A DNA stretch of 64,000 nt from Mycoplasma anserisalpingitidis (GTDB taxonomy: Bacteria > Bacillota_I > Bacilli_A > Mycoplasmatales > Metamycoplasmataceae). The stretch is from NCBI RefSeq assembly GCF_007858495.1, contig NZ_CP041663.1:620001-684000 (forward strand), written 5' to 3'. Below are positions 25,662 to 36,039 of the stretch, piece by piece. The notes below the pieces were generated by a model. That model did no database searches, was not told where the DNA came from, and was given only the letters and a program-made list of their open reading frames with translations. The number at the start of each line of letters is the position of its first letter. The stretch's first letter is position 1. The translations under genes were made by a program, and so were the position numbers.

Positions 25662-26408
25662 TTAGATTCCTTTCGTTAAAACTACACCTTTTCCATTTTT
25701 AATCAAAACAGTATGTTCATAATGTGCTGTATTAGAACCATCAGTTGAAACAACTGTTCATCCATCTTTTAGAATTTTGATCTTTTTGGTTTGAGTAATC
25801 ATAGGTTCGATGCAAATAACCATCCCATCCTTTAATAATGGACCAGTATTTTTCTTACCTCTATTAGGAACATTTGGATCCTCATGAAGTTGAAGCCCAA
25901 TTCCATGACCACAAAAATCATCAGGTGTGAAAAAATTATTTTTCTTAATAACCTCTCAAATAGCAGCTGAAATATCACCTACTCTTGCTCCAGGTTTTAT
26001 AGCGTTAAGACCTGCTTCAAAAGATTGTTTTGCAACTAAAATTAGCTTTTTATCAGTTTCACTAATTTCCCCTATACCTTTTGTGAAAGCACTATCACTG
26101 TTGTAACCTTGTCAGATACAACCCAAATCAACGCTAACTAGGTCCCCATCTTTAACTATATAGTCAGAAGGAATACCATGGATCAATTCATCATTTACGG
26201 ATATACAAGCAGTTGCAGGAAAGCCGTATAATCCTTTAAATGCCGGAACGGCACCTCTCTTTACTATTTCTTTAAAAGCTAATTGATCAATTTCTTTTAA
26301 AGAAACCCCTGGTCTTACGAAATCTCAAACAATTTGTTTGACTTCTGCCAAGATTTTACATGATTTGGTAATTTTATCTATTGCACTTTTATCTTTTATT
26401 AAAGAAAT
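25662..26408 (-). CDS. map: Methionine aminopeptidase
   Basis: A protein of about 248 residues that removes the initiator methionine. Metal ligands are visible in order: [19 protein letters not shown] (two aspartates), [12 protein letters not shown] (histidine), VICIEPMIT (glutamate) and AHYEHTVLI (glutamate). No ATG, GTG or TTG is available at the N-terminus: a stop lies at 26430-26432, and the first plausible start is ATT at 26406-26408 (or 26409-26411), 6 (or 3) bases after AGGA (26415-26418). The sequence from there aligns with the usual MetAP start. UGA codons are Trp. Confidence 0.93.
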
Positions 26409-26452
26409 AATAAATCCTAAATATGTTAATTATTATGTTTTAAATTGTATTA

Positions 26453-27100
26453 CTATTTAATTTTTTTCAAAACACTATCTGCAACATTTTCTGGAGCGTC
26501 AATAGCTTCTACCACAATCAATCTGTTTGCATTTTTAAAATAATCAATTAATGGATTTGTTTGTTCATTATAAATTTCTAATCTTTTGATAATTGAACTA
26601 GGTTGATCGTCTTTACGTTGTTCTAAATCGCCACCACAATTTTCACATTTATCACCCTTTGAACTTGGTTTAAATTTAACATGATACCCAGTTGAACACT
26701 TTGAACAAGTTCTTCTTCCAGATAATCTTTCTAAAATAACTGATTCTGGAGCATACAATTCAACCACTTTATAATCAAAGTTTTCGATTGTTTCTAAAAA
26801 TTTTGCTTGATCAATTGTTCTTGGAAAACCATCAAGAATTATTTTTGTATTTGCTTTAATTGTTTCATCTATTTTATTTTTAACAATTCTGTTTGTTATT
26901 TCATCAGGAACATAACCACCAGTTGTAACAATTTCTTGCACTTTCAATCCTAATTCAGTTTTGTTCTTTATTTCGTTTCTAAATATATTGCCTGTAGAAA
27001 CATGTTCTAAATCTGTTAAATTAGCGATAATTGAAGCTACTGTTCCTTTTCCAACACCAGGAGCTCCTAAAAAAATTAAATTACAATTTTGTTTTATCAT
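26453..27100 (-). CDS. adk: Adenylate kinase
   Basis: A 215-residue enzyme interconverting ATP + AMP and 2 ADP. P-loop FLGAPGVGKGT near residues 10-20, AMP-binding LDGFPRTIDQA, and a long LID with a complete four-cysteine zinc site (CSKC and CENC), the Gram-positive type. Its ATG overlaps the secY stop by four bases (ATGA). Confidence 0.97.
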   Translation of the reverse strand: MIKQNCNLIFLGAPGVGKGTVASIIANLTDLEHVSTGNIFRNEIKNKTELGLKVQEIVTTGGYVPDEITNRIVKNKIDETIKANTKIILDGFPRTIDQAKFLETIENFDYKVVELYAPESVILERLSGRRTCSKCSTGYHVKFKPSSKGDKCENCGGDLEQRKDDQPSSIIKRLEIYNEQTNPLIDYFKNANRLIVVEAIDAPENVADSVLKKIK

Positions 27101-28515
27101 AATAAACCATCTCCATTTACATTTTTAGAGTTAAAGTTAGCTTTAGTAACTCTTTTAGCTTTAGCAAGCTTAACAGTTTTATTTCTTGCTTTTAATTGAG
27201 TTATTGTTTCGATGGCTACGGAAACTAAAATCATTAAACCGGTTCCACCGAAAGCAATTTGAGCAGGTAAAATGCCTAAAATAACTTGTACATGCTGCAT
27301 ACTTGCTAAAATAACAAGATAGAAGGCACTAAACAAACTCAATCTAAATACAACACCAATTAAATAATCTTGTGTTTCTTCACCAGGTCTAACACCAGGA
27401 ATAAATGTTGAATTTTTAGCAAAATCTTCGGCTATTTTATCAACTTTTGATTGTTGTATTCCCATCAATAATGAGAAAACAAATGTTATAACAACTAATA
27501 ATCCTAAACCGAATGGTTGAGTGAATTGTAAATTATGTTTAATTCATCAAGCACCATAATTATCTTTAGGTAGAATATTAGCGATCATTGTCGGGAAAGA
27601 AATAACCATCATTGCAAAGATAACAGGCATAATTCCACCTGGATTTAATTTAATTGGTAATTTACCCATTTCTTTAGTATTTCTTGATCTACCTGATCCA
27701 ACTTGTTGAATAGGAATATGTCTTTCACTATTGTAAACAATAGAAATAATTAGAATTACCAAGAAATAACATATTACATAAAAACTAAAATTAATTAAAC
27801 CGATTAATGAACCACTAACTAAAAAATCATTTGATAATTCCTTAAAGGCTGATTGGAATTGAATTGGTAATCTCATTGCTATACCAGTGAAAATAATCAA
27901 ACTAGTACCATTACCAATACCTTTATTTGTTATTTCTTCAGATAAGAATAAACAAAATAAAGTTGCACCGACCAAAATCATTGGAAGTATAAAGAAAACT
28001 ATAACATTTTCATTCATTCCGCTTGGAGAAACTATTTGAATAAATGCACTTGAAACTCCTCCAGCTGTTAATGATTTAGTTAAGAAAATTGCTTGAGGTA
28101 TTGCAATTACTAAAGTTATTGCTCTGGTAATAACATTGATTTTCTTTCTTCCGTGTGGTCCGCTTTGACTTAACTTGTAAATAGGTGGGAATAATTTTGA
28201 CTGTAAAATCATCATTATAAGTGATGCATTAATAAAAGGGCTTATTCCTAAGGCAAAAATCGAGAATCTAGATAACCCACCACCACCAACTAAATTTAGT
28301 GTGTCAAAAAATGAATCGCTATTAATATTTCTTGCAGAATTAATTTTAACAAATGGTGCTGTTATAGTTGTACCAATGATATAAATACTTAACAAAAGCA
28401 AGGTGAATAGAACTTTTTTGGTTATATCTTTAGTACTTCAAAAACTTAAAAAAATACTCTTTATCTTATTTCATAATGTAAAAAGTTTATTTGATTTCCT
28501 TCTAAAAAAACTCAT
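27097..28515 (-). CDS. secY: Protein translocase subunit SecY
   Basis: A 472-residue channel of the Sec translocon with about ten membrane helices. Family marks are GGGGLSRFSIFALGISPFINASLI (second helix), NKGIGNGTSLIIF, RHIPIQQVG and KLPIKLNPGGIMPVIFA. UGA codons near 27540 (NYGAWWIKHN) split it under the standard code. ATG 28515 follows GAGG. It is the second gene of a transcript that starts with the zinc-ribbon gene. Confidence 0.96.
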
Positions 28516-28625
28516 TCATCCTCACTTTTTATTAAATATAAATTGTATTTTAATTATATAAAATTTAGTGTTTTTTTAAAGCAATTATGTTCCGGCAATA
28601 TTTAGTTAAAAATAAGCTATAATTG

Positions 28626-28964
28626 TTAAAAAATCAATCAATGTCAATCTTGAATTTTTGAAAAAGTTTTACTAAAATCTTCTAGATTTCATTTCTCAAA
28701 ATCAAAGCTATTTAGAAGTTGATTCGCTGGAATAATGTATCCACATTTGTTATGTACAAACATTTTTTTAGATTTAAAATAATTGAATTTAGGTTGCTTT
28801 AACCCACATTGTTTACACACATTTACTTCATCAACAACTAATTTAAATAACATAGTTTCAAGTTCATCCATTAACTTTTCTCTTTTGTTGAAAGGTGTAT
28901 TTTCAAAATTGTCATTAATGTATTTAATTTTATTTTCAATTTGTTCTAATTTATATATATTCAT
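28626..28964 (-). CDS. Small zinc-ribbon protein, unknown function
   Basis: A 112-residue protein. A helical N-terminal half (EQIENKIKYINDNFEN) is followed by CKQCG (about residues 50-54) and, some 20 residues later, HNKCGYI, which could complete a zinc-binding site. The C-terminus is tryptophan-rich (KWNLEDFSK and DWHWLIF, with UGA tryptophans). ATG 28964 follows GGAGG by five bases; an in-frame start at 28976 lies before the site and is rejected. It is inserted between rplO and secY, downstream of its own terminator and promoter, so it leads the secY-adk-map-infA-rpmJ-rpsM-rpsK-rpoA-rplQ transcript. Function not known. Confidence 0.72.
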
Positions 28965-29000
28965 ATTAACCTCCACCTTAATATGTGTTAATTTATCTAG

Positions 29001-29019
29001 GTGAACTAAAAAAGAACAA
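29001..29019 (-). promoter_or_regulatory. Shared upstream box, zinc-ribbon/secY operon copy
   Basis: Minus-strand TTGTTCTTTTTTAGTTCAC, the partner of 20110-20128. GTTCAC and TATTAA are 17 bases apart, as in the recA copy (GTTCAC, 17, TATTAT), so this may be the operon promoter. Confidence 0.5.
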
Positions 29020-29021
29020 AA

Positions 29022-29050
29022 TAAAAAGTTGACGAAATGTCGTCAACTAT
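29022..29050 (-). terminator. Terminator of the S10-spc operon
   Basis: AGTTGACG (29027-29034) and CGTCAACT (29041-29048) form an 8-bp stem that ends in Ts on the minus strand, 9 bases past rplO. Confidence 0.8.
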
Positions 29051-29056
29051 ATTTTA

Positions 29057-29497
29057 TTATTCTAAAATTTTTCCACCAGCGGCTTCAACAGCTTTTCTTG
29101 CTGATTCAGAAACTTTGTGAATGTTGATTGTTAAAGATTTAGTTAATTCACCATTTCCTAATAATTTAATAGGTAATGTTCTTTTAATTAAACCTTTTTC
29201 AAATAAAGTTTCTACTGATACTTCATCATTGTTTTCATAGCATCTTTCAAGGTCTTTAAGATTAATTACTTGGTATTCAACATGGTTTACATTGTTGAAT
29301 CCACGTTTTCCAATACGACGGAATCATGGTGTTTGACCCCCTTCGAATCCTAATCTATGACCTTTACGTTTATTTTGCCCTGATTGCCCTTTACCCGCTT
29401 GTTTACCTTTACCAGCTGCGTGACCACGACCTTTACGGTGTTTTTCTGGTCTTGATTCTTCTGTATATTTAAGAGTATGTAATTTAATTCTATCCAT
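29057..29497 (-). CDS. rplO: 50S ribosomal protein L15
   Basis: A 146-residue 23S-binding protein. The glycine and basic-rich N-terminus ([19 protein letters not shown]) and the block [20 protein letters not shown] are diagnostic; the W is UGA. ATG overlaps the rpsE stop by one base. There is no rpmD (L30) gene between rpsE and this gene. Confidence 0.96.
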
Positions 29498-30153
29498 TAT
29501 AATAGTTCCTTTACATCTTTATCTCTGATTTCAGCAATTTTTTCAGGTGTTCTTAAAGTTTTAAGAGCTTTAACAGTAGCTTTAACAATATTTGTTTTTG
29601 AACGTGATCCATATGTCTTTGTAACAATGTTGTTGTATCCGGCTAATTCAGCAACAGCACGAACTGAACCCGAAGCAATAAGTCCTTTACCTTCAGGTGC
29701 CGGTTTTAAAATAACTTTTGAAGCTAAGAATTTAGCGTTTGTTTCATGAGGAATAGTTCCATTATATAAAGGAACTTCAACAAGGTTGTTTTGAGCATCT
29801 TTAACAGCTTTTTTAATTGCATCTGGAACTTCATTTGCTTTACCGTGTCCATATCCAACACGACCTTTTTTATTTCCAACAACAACGAATGCTGAGAAAC
29901 TAAATCTTCTTCCACCTTTAACAACTTTTGTAACACGAGCAATATCAACAACTTTTTCTGAGAAATCAGCAAAAGCATCATTAACTCTTTTTTCTTTTAC
30001 ATTGTTTCTTCTTTGTTTTTCTGAATTACTTTGACGTTTTTCACTATTGTTTTCAGCGTTTTTAACAGCAGGTTTTGTATTTCTTTTCTTAAGAGTTACA
30101 TTTTTTGTTCCTGTTTCTTCAACAGTTTTTTCAATTTTCTTTTGGTTTTCCAT
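29497..30153 (-). CDS. rpsE: 30S ribosomal protein S5
   Basis: A 218-residue protein involved in decoding fidelity. The core starts at about residue 60 with [20 protein letters not shown], then [23 protein letters not shown] and [16 protein letters not shown]. The first 55-60 residues are an extra lysine, asparagine and glutamate-rich extension not present in Bacillus or E. coli S5. One-base overlap with rplR upstream. Confidence 0.96.
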   Translation of the reverse strand: MENQKKIEKTVEETGTKNVTLKKRNTKPAVKNAENNSEKRQSNSEKQRRNNVKEKRVNDAFADFSEKVVDIARVTKVVKGGRRFSFSAFVVVGNKKGRVGYGHGKANEVPDAIKKAVKDAQNNLVEVPLYNGTIPHETNAKFLASKVILKPAPEGKGLIASGSVRAVAELAGYNNIVTKTYGSRSKTNIVKATVKALKTLRTPEKIAEIRDKDVKELL

Positions 30154-30503
30154 TAGAATTTAACTCCTTTTTCTCTTACAGCTTCAGCAAACGCTCTAAC
30201 ACGACCATGGTAAATGTAACCTCCACGGTCAAAAACAACTTCTTTAATTCCTAAATCCACGATTTTTTGTCCCATTACAGAACCTAATTCACTAGCAGCT
30301 TTAATGTTTCCACCATATTCTTTGTTTGATAATGTTGAAGCACTTGTTAAAGTAACTCCTTTAGAGTCATCAATTAATTGAGCATATAAGTTTTGGTGAG
30401 ATTTGAAAACATTTAAACGAGGTTTAACACTTGAACCAACGATGTGTTGACGTAAACGAACATGTTTAACTTTTCTTGCTTGATTTCTTGATAATTTTGC
30501 CAT
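30153..30503 (-). CDS. rplR: 50S ribosomal protein L18
   Basis: A 116-residue 5S rRNA-binding protein: [34 protein letters not shown] and the end [22 protein letters not shown]. It starts 21 bases after rplF. Confidence 0.96.
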   Translation of the reverse strand: MAKLSRNQARKVKHVRLRQHIVGSSVKPRLNVFKSHQNLYAQLIDDSKGVTLTSASTLSNKEYGGNIKAASELGSVMGQKIVDLGIKEVVFDRGGYIYHGRVRAFAEAVREKGVKF

Positions 30504-30524
30504 ATTGTATACCTTATACTTCTA

Positions 30525-31064
30525 TTATTTAGAAGCTGTTTTCCCTTCTTTACGTCTAATTTTTTCACCTTTATATGCAATACCTTTTCCTGAGTATGGG
30601 TTAGGTTTTCTAATTGCTCTAACATTAGCTGCAAATTCACCAACTGATTGTTTGTTGATTCCTGAAACAATAACAATTGTAGGTTTAGGAACTTCAACTT
30701 TAACATCAGAAGGAACATTTAAAATAACATCGTGTGAGTAACCAGCAGAAACATGAAGTTGATTTTCTTTATACACTGCTTTATATCCAACCCCATTAAT
30801 TGCTAATTCTTTTTGGAATCCTTTTGAAACACCAACGATCATATTTGAAATGTGAGCATTTGTTGTTCCATGTAATTGTTTAGTGTGTTTTTCTTCATTT
30901 GCACGAAGTGTTGTAACTTGATTATTTTCAACTTTAACAGTGATTAATGAACTGAATTGTCTTTCTAATTTTCCTAATTTTCCACTTACTGTAACTAAAG
31001 TATCATTTACAGTAACTGTTGTTCCAGCGGGAATGTTAAGAACTCTATTTCCAACACGAGACAT
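30525..31064 (-). CDS. rplF: 50S ribosomal protein L6
   Basis: A 179-residue protein with the duplicated L6 fold: MSRVGNRVLNIPAGTTV at the start, AHISNMIVGVSKGFQKEL, and RAIRKPNPYSGKGIAYKGE near the end. ATG 31064 fits the family start; an in-frame start at 31079 would add five residues. Confidence 0.96.
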   Translation of the reverse strand: MSRVGNRVLNIPAGTTVTVNDTLVTVSGKLGKLERQFSSLITVKVENNQVTTLRANEEKHTKQLHGTTNAHISNMIVGVSKGFQKELAINGVGYKAVYKENQLHVSAGYSHDVILNVPSDVKVEVPKPTIVIVSGINKQSVGEFAANVRAIRKPNPYSGKGIAYKGEKIRRKEGKTASK

Positions 31065-31075
31065 AGAAATACCTA

Positions 31076-31468
31076 TCAAATGTGGGCGATAACTTCTCCC
31101 CCAACATTTTCCTTTCTAGCTGTTTTATCAGTCATAATACCTTTTGAAGTTGAAATAATTGCTGTTCCATAACCCGATAATACTTTAGGTAATTCATCAG
31201 CTTTAACATATACTCTTAAACCTGGTTTTGAAATACGTTTAATTCCTACAATCGCAGATTGTGAACCTTTATATTTTAATGTAACTACTAATGATTTATC
31301 AACACCTTCACCTTCCACTGCATAAGATGAGATGTATCCTTCAGCTAAAATTAAATCTAGAATTTTTGCTTTTTTATTTGAGTAAGGAATTGAAACAGTT
31401 TTATGTTTTCTTTGATTAGAATTTTTGATACGAACGATCATATCTGAAATAGGATCTGTAATAAACAT
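31076..31468 (-). CDS. rpsH: 30S ribosomal protein S8
   Basis: A 130-residue 16S central-domain binder: TDPISDMIVRIKNSNQ, KKAKILDLILAEGYI, and the C-terminal GTAIISTSKGIMTDKTAR. ATG 31468 is preferred to an in-frame TTG at 31474. It overlaps the region just after rpsN. Confidence 0.96.
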   Translation of the reverse strand: MFITDPISDMIVRIKNSNQRKHKTVSIPYSNKKAKILDLILAEGYISSYAVEGEGVDKSLVVTLKYKGSQSAIVGIKRISKPGLRVYVKADELPKVLSGYGTAIISTSKGIMTDKTARKENVGGEVIAHI

Positions 31469-31470
31469 TA

Positions 31471-31653
31471 TCAACTCGCTTTCTTCATACCTGGAATTTT
31501 ACCTTCATTAGCTAAACCTCTGAAGCAGATACGACAAATTTTATATTTTCTTAATACTGAGTGTGGACGTCCACATAATTCACAACGTGTATATGCACGT
31601 GTTGAGAATTTAGGGTGACGTTTAGCTTTTTCGATTAATGCTTTTCTAGCCAT
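31471..31653 (-). CDS. rpsN: 30S ribosomal protein S14 (zinc form)
   Basis: A 60-residue type Z S14. Four zinc cysteines are visible in [10 protein letters not shown] and [11 protein letters not shown], so it needs zinc. It overlaps rplE by one base. Confidence 0.97.
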   Translation of the reverse strand: MARKALIEKAKRHPKFSTRAYTRCELCGRPHSVLRKYKICRICFRGLANEGKIPGMKKAS

Positions 31654-32201
31654 TATTTATCTCCTTTTTTCTCAAATGGTACACCAACTAATTCTAGTAA
31701 TGTTCTAGCTTCATTATTTGTTTTAGCAGTAGTTACGATTAATACGTCTAATCCTTTAATACGACGAATTTTGTCAAATTCAATTTCAGGGAAGATAATT
31801 TCTTCTTTAATTCCTAAAGCAAAGTTACCTCTACCATCAAATGCTTTAGGGTTAGCTCCACGGAAATCACGGATACGTGGCATTGCAACATTAATTAATT
31901 TTTCTAAGAAATCTCACATTCTTTCTCTACGTAAAGTTACTTTTCCACCCATAGGCATACCTTCACGTAATTTTCAAGAAGCATTAGATTTTTTAGCTCT
32001 TGTTTGGAATGGTTTTTGACTTGTGATTTGTGTCAATTCATTTAAAACTTCTTCAATAGCTTTTGAGTTAGAAACTTCTTTACCAGCTGTCATATTGATA
32101 ACAATTTTTTCAATTCTTGGAACTTCCATAATAGATGAGTAATTGTATTTTTCTCTTAAAGCAGGAACTGCTTTTTCTAAATAAACTTGTTTTAAATTCA
32201 T
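31653..32201 (-). CDS. rplE: 50S ribosomal protein L5
   Basis: A 182-residue 5S rRNA-binding protein that touches the P-site t[40 protein letters not shown] and [20 protein letters not shown] codons at two tryptophans split the frame under the standard code. It starts 2 bases after rplX. Confidence 0.97.
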
Positions 32202-32203
32202 AA

Positions 32204-32536
32204 TTAAATTTCCTTCTTAGTTTTCTTAGCGATTCTTACTTTTTTACCATCTTTATTTACTTGGAATCCAATTTTTGAAAATTGAGCGTTTGTATTTTTA
32301 CCAGCTTTTTTAACTAAATATGCTACGTTTGAAACATGGATTGGAGCTTCGATGTTTGATATTGAGCCTTCTGTATTCATTTGTGATGGTTTGTTGTGTT
32401 TTGTAACCATATTTAAATCTTTAACAATTACTGTTTGTTTTTTAGAATCGATTTTTTCAATTCTTCCTGTTTTACCTTTTTCTCTTCCAGCAATTACAAT
32501 AACTTCATCACCTTTTTTAAATTTAACTTTATTCAT
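32204..32536 (-). CDS. rplX: 50S ribosomal protein L24
   Basis: A 110-residue assembly initiator with a KOW motif at the start ([20 protein letters not shown]) and [12 protein letters not shown] typical of the family. Confidence 0.95.
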   Translation of the reverse strand: MNKVKFKKGDEVIVIAGREKGKTGRIEKIDSKKQTVIVKDLNMVTKHNKPSQMNTEGSISNIEAPIHVSNVAYLVKKAGKNTNAQFSKIGFQVNKDGKKVRIAKKTKKEI

Positions 32537-32549
32537 AAATGACTCCTTA

Positions 32550-32915
32550 TTATAATACTTCAGGTGCTAATGAAACGATTTTTGGGAATCTTTCACGAAT
32601 TTCACGAGCAACTGGTCCAAACACACGTGTTCCACGTGGTGATAAATCTTCTTTAAGTAAAACAACAGCATTATCATCAAAACGAATGTATGATCCGTTT
32701 GGACGTTTTGTTCCATAACGACTTCTTACAACCACAGCTTTTACAACTTGTCCTGCTTTAACACCTCCATTAGGAATTGCTTTTTTAACAGAACATACAA
32801 CAATATCACCGATATTTGCCACTTTCTTTTTACTTCCACCTAAAATACGGATAACACCAATTTCTTTAGCACCAGAGTTATCTGCAACATTAGCTCTTGA
32901 TAATTCAATTAACAT
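32550..32915 (-). CDS. rplN: 50S ribosomal protein L14
   Basis: A 121-residue protein: [39 protein letters not shown] and [23 protein letters not shown] (last 23 residues, read in two parts). Its ATG overlaps the rpsQ stop by one base. Confidence 0.97.
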   Translation of the reverse strand: MLIELSRANVADNSGAKEIGVIRILGGSKKKVANIGDIVVCSVKKAIPNGGVKAGQVVKAVVVRSRYGTKRPNGSYIRFDDNAVVLLKEDLSPRGTRVFGPVAREIRERFPKIVSLAPEVL

Positions 32916-33190
32916 TAATTATCTCCTTGTGAAGCTTGTGATTTTTCTTTGATCGATACCAATCTAAAGTGTTTTGTTTTTGAAAGTGGTCTAGTTTCCA
33001 TAATTACAACAATATCATTTAATCCAGCTTCATGGTTTTCATCATGAACTGCAAAACGTTTTGTAGATTTATAACGTTTTGAGTATAAAGTATTTTTCTT
33101 GTAAGTATCAACTGCAACAATAATTGTTTTTTGGTTTTTACCTGCAGAAACTACTCTACCAACACGTGTTTTTCTTGCGTTTCTTTCCAT
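32915..33190 (-). CDS. rpsQ: 30S ribosomal protein S17
   Basis: A 91-residue protein: [37 protein letters not shown]-type block, and [17 protein letters not shown]. Confidence 0.95.
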   Translation of the reverse strand: MERNARKTRVGRVVSAGKNQKTIIVAVDTYKKNTLYSKRYKSTKRFAVHDENHEAGLNDIVVIMETRPLSKTKHFRLVSIKEKSQASQGDN

Positions 33191-33192
33191 AA

Positions 33193-33384
33193 TTATTTAG
33201 CTCCTTTTTCATTTAAAGCTGTTAACACCTTAGCAATATCTTTTCTCATAGCATTAATTTTGTGTGTTTGATCTAAACTTCCAGTAGCATTTTTGAATTT
33301 TAATGTTCATAATTCAGCTTTTAAATCATTTACTAATTTTTGTAATTCTTCAACTGATTTATCTTTTATGTCTTTGTATAACAT
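33193..33384 (-). CDS. rpmC: 50S ribosomal protein L29
   Basis: A 63-residue two-helix protein: [38 protein letters not shown] with a UGA tryptophan just before, and [12 protein letters not shown]. One-base overlap with rplP. Confidence 0.93.
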
Positions 33385-33806
33385 TATTCTTCTCCTTGTG
33401 TTTTAGCTACTATTCTTCATTTAACTGGCAATTTGTGTCCACCAAGACGTAGAGCATCACGAGCAATATCTTCTCTAACTCCACTTACTTCGAACATCAT
33501 TGTATCAACTTTAACTGCTGTATATCATTTTTCTGGAGATCCTTTTCCTGACCCCATACGTAACCCAATAGGTTTAGAAGTTTTAGCAAAGTGAGGGAAA
33601 ATTCTAATAATAACTTGTCCTTCACGTCCCATACGTCTTGTAATAGCGATACGAGCACTTTCAATTTGACGGGCATCTACTCAAGCACTTGTAACTGCTT
33701 GTAAACCAAATTCTCCAAAAGCAACAGTGTTACCTTTTTGAGCACGTCTTTTATCGTGTTTTTGTAAGAATGGTTTACGGTATTTTGTTCTCTTTGGTTG
33801 AAGCAT
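33384..33806 (-). CDS. rplP: 50S ribosomal protein L16
   Basis: A 140-residue protein near the A-site tRNA elbow: [59 protein letters not shown] and [15 protein letters not shown]. Tryptophans are UGA. One-base overlap with rpsC. Confidence 0.96.
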
Positions 33807-34459
33807 TATTTGTTATCTCCTTCCAAAATTTCTCCTAATGAAACTCAAACTTTAACACCAATAGCTCCGTATGTTGTACGAGCTGTTGCTGTTGCATAGT
33901 CAACATTTTGTCTTAATGTGTGAAGTTTCATTTCTCCTTCTGAATATCCTTCAGTACGAGCCATATCAACTCCGTTTAAACGTCCACTAACAGCGGTTTT
34001 AATACCTTTAGCTCCTGAACGCATAGCGTTTCTGATAGCCATTTTTTGTGCTGTACGGAATGATTCACGATTTTCTAATTTAATAGCAATTGATTCAGCA
34101 AGTAATCTAGCATTTAAATCAGGTTTTTTAAGTTCTACAACTTGAATATTTACATTTAGATTTTTGTTTTTGATTGATTTTGTTAATTTTACTGTTAATT
34201 CAGCAATATTTTTACCTTCTTGTCCTAACATTGCTGCTGGTTTAGCTGTATGTACAATAACAGTTACTTTGTTATCTTGAGTTCTTCTAACTTCAACTTG
34301 ACCAATTTGATATTGACGAACTAAAGCATCAAAGAAATTATAAATTTTAGCATCTTCAACAAGTTTTGATCCAAAGTCTTTTTTATCTTCGTATCATGTT
34401 GTGTTGTGTGCCTTAGTTACACCATAACGGAATCCATTTGGATTGACTTTTTGTCCCAT
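33806..34459 (-). CDS. rpsC: 30S ribosomal protein S3
   Basis: A 217-residue protein lining the mRNA entry: [21 protein letters not shown] at the start, a KH region ([18 protein letters not shown]) and [20 protein letters not shown] with [12 protein letters not shown]. One-base overlaps on both sides. Confidence 0.97.
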
Positions 34460-34803
34460 TAGTTTCTCTCCTCTAATTTAACTGTTAAGTGTGATGTACG
34501 TTTGAAAATAGAATATGCTCTTCCTTGAGATCTTGGTTGAAATCTTTTAAGTGTTGGTCCTTCGTTAACTAACACTTCTTTAACAAATAATTTTGACGCA
34601 TCCATTCCATGATTGTTTGTTGCATTAGCAATAGCTGATTGGATTAATTTAATAAATAAAGGAGATGCTTTTTTGTTTGTATTATATAAAATACCAAGTG
34701 CTTCTCTTACGTCCTTACCTCTGAATAAATCAGCAACTAAACGAGCCTTACGAGCACTTACACGTTGCATTTTAACGTGTGCTACCGCTTGTACTTTTTC
34801 CAT
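34459..34803 (-). CDS. rplV: 50S ribosomal protein L22
   Basis: A 114-residue tunnel protein: [20 protein letters not shown]-like block, [20 protein letters not shown] and the loop tip [20 protein letters not shown]. Confidence 0.97.
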   Translation of the reverse strand: MEKVQAVAHVKMQRVSARKARLVADLFRGKDVREALGILYNTNKKASPLFIKLIQSAIANATNNHGMDASKLFVKEVLVNEGPTLKRFQPRSQGRAYSIFKRTSHLTVKLEERN

Positions 34804-35081
34804 TATTTCTTCTTACCTTTATCTGCACCATGTCCTGTATATGTACGGGTAGGTGAGAATTCTCCTAATTTGTGTCCAACCATATCATCTGTAACATAAA
34901 CATCTATGAATTGTTTACCATTGTGTACTTGGAATGTTAACCCTACAAAGTGAGGGAAAATTGTAGAACGTCTTGATCAAGTTTTAATAGGTTTTTTAGG
35001 TGCTTTACCTTCAACAATAGCATCTACTTTTTTAAGTAAATGATCATCTGCGAAAGGTCCTTTTTTAAGACTACGTGCCAT
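34803..35081 (-). CDS. rpsS: 30S ribosomal protein S19
   Basis: A 92-residue head protein: [60 protein letters not shown] encodes W in IKTWSRR. Confidence 0.97.
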
Positions 35082-35926
35082 TATTTAGCATCCTTTCTTC
35101 TTCTAATAATTAATTTGTTTGAAGATTTCTTAGTTTTTCTTGTCTTAACTCCAAGAGCTTTTTTACCTCAAGGTGTAAGAGGAGCTTTACGACCAACAGG
35201 TTGTTTTCCTTCTCCCCCTCCATGTGGGTGGTCTACTGGGTTCATTACTGATCCACGTACTGTAGGTCTAACACCCATATGTCTATTTTTACCAGCTTTA
35301 CCAATATTTACTAATAAATGTTCTTCATTACCAACAAAACCAATTGTTGCACGACAACGAGCTAAAACACGTCTTGTTTCACCAGATTTTAATCTTAAAA
35401 CAACGTATTTTCCATCATCGTCTTTACCCAAAATTTGTGCAGATGTACCGGCACTACGAGCGATGATACCTCCACCCCCTGGTTGCATTTCGATGTTGTG
35501 AACAAATGTACCCTCAGGAATGTTGCTTAGTGGAAGTGAGTTACCAACAATAATATCGGCATTTTCACCTGAAACAACTGTTTGTCCAACTTTAATTCCT
35601 TTAGGTGCTAAAATATATCTTTTTTCTCCATCTGCATATGCTAATAAACAAATGTTTGCTGATCTATTTGGATCATATTCAATTGTTTTAACAATTGCTG
35701 GAATATTATCTTTATTACGTTTAAAATCAACGATTCTGTAATATCTTTTTACACGACCACCGTGGTGACGAACTGTAATTTTTCCTTGGTTGTTACGACC
35801 TGCATTATTTTTTAAAATCACCATTAATGATTTTTCAGGTGCATGACCACTTAAGTTTTGTCTGTAGTCGAGAATTGACATATTACGACGACCATTGGTT
35901 GTTGGCTTATAGTATTTAATAGCCAT
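35081..35926 (-). CDS. rplB: 50S ribosomal protein L2
   Basis: A 281-residue peptidyl-transferase-centre protein: [20 protein letters not shown], the loop [20 protein letters not shown] with the key histidine, and the basic end [17 protein letters not shown]. It is separated from rplW by 113 bases, the only long gap in the S10 cluster, without a clear terminator. Confidence 0.97.
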
Positions 35927-36039
35927 GTCTTTTCTCCTTTGCTTAAAAATAGTTGCGGATCTTTCTTTTAAGCATGACTTTTCCGCTTTACATTGTATTA
36001 ATAATTTAATTTATATTATATATAAGATTGGAGGTATAA

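Noticed and set aside
30413-30718. Minus-strand frame of 101 codons between rplR and rplF
   Set aside because: It overlaps two certain ribosomal genes in another frame and is leucine-rich noise; the same holds for 36006-36233 and 29724-29981.
35927-36039. Operon break between rplB and rplW
   Set aside because: The gap has AT-rich sequence but no hairpin with a T run, so continuous transcription is more likely.
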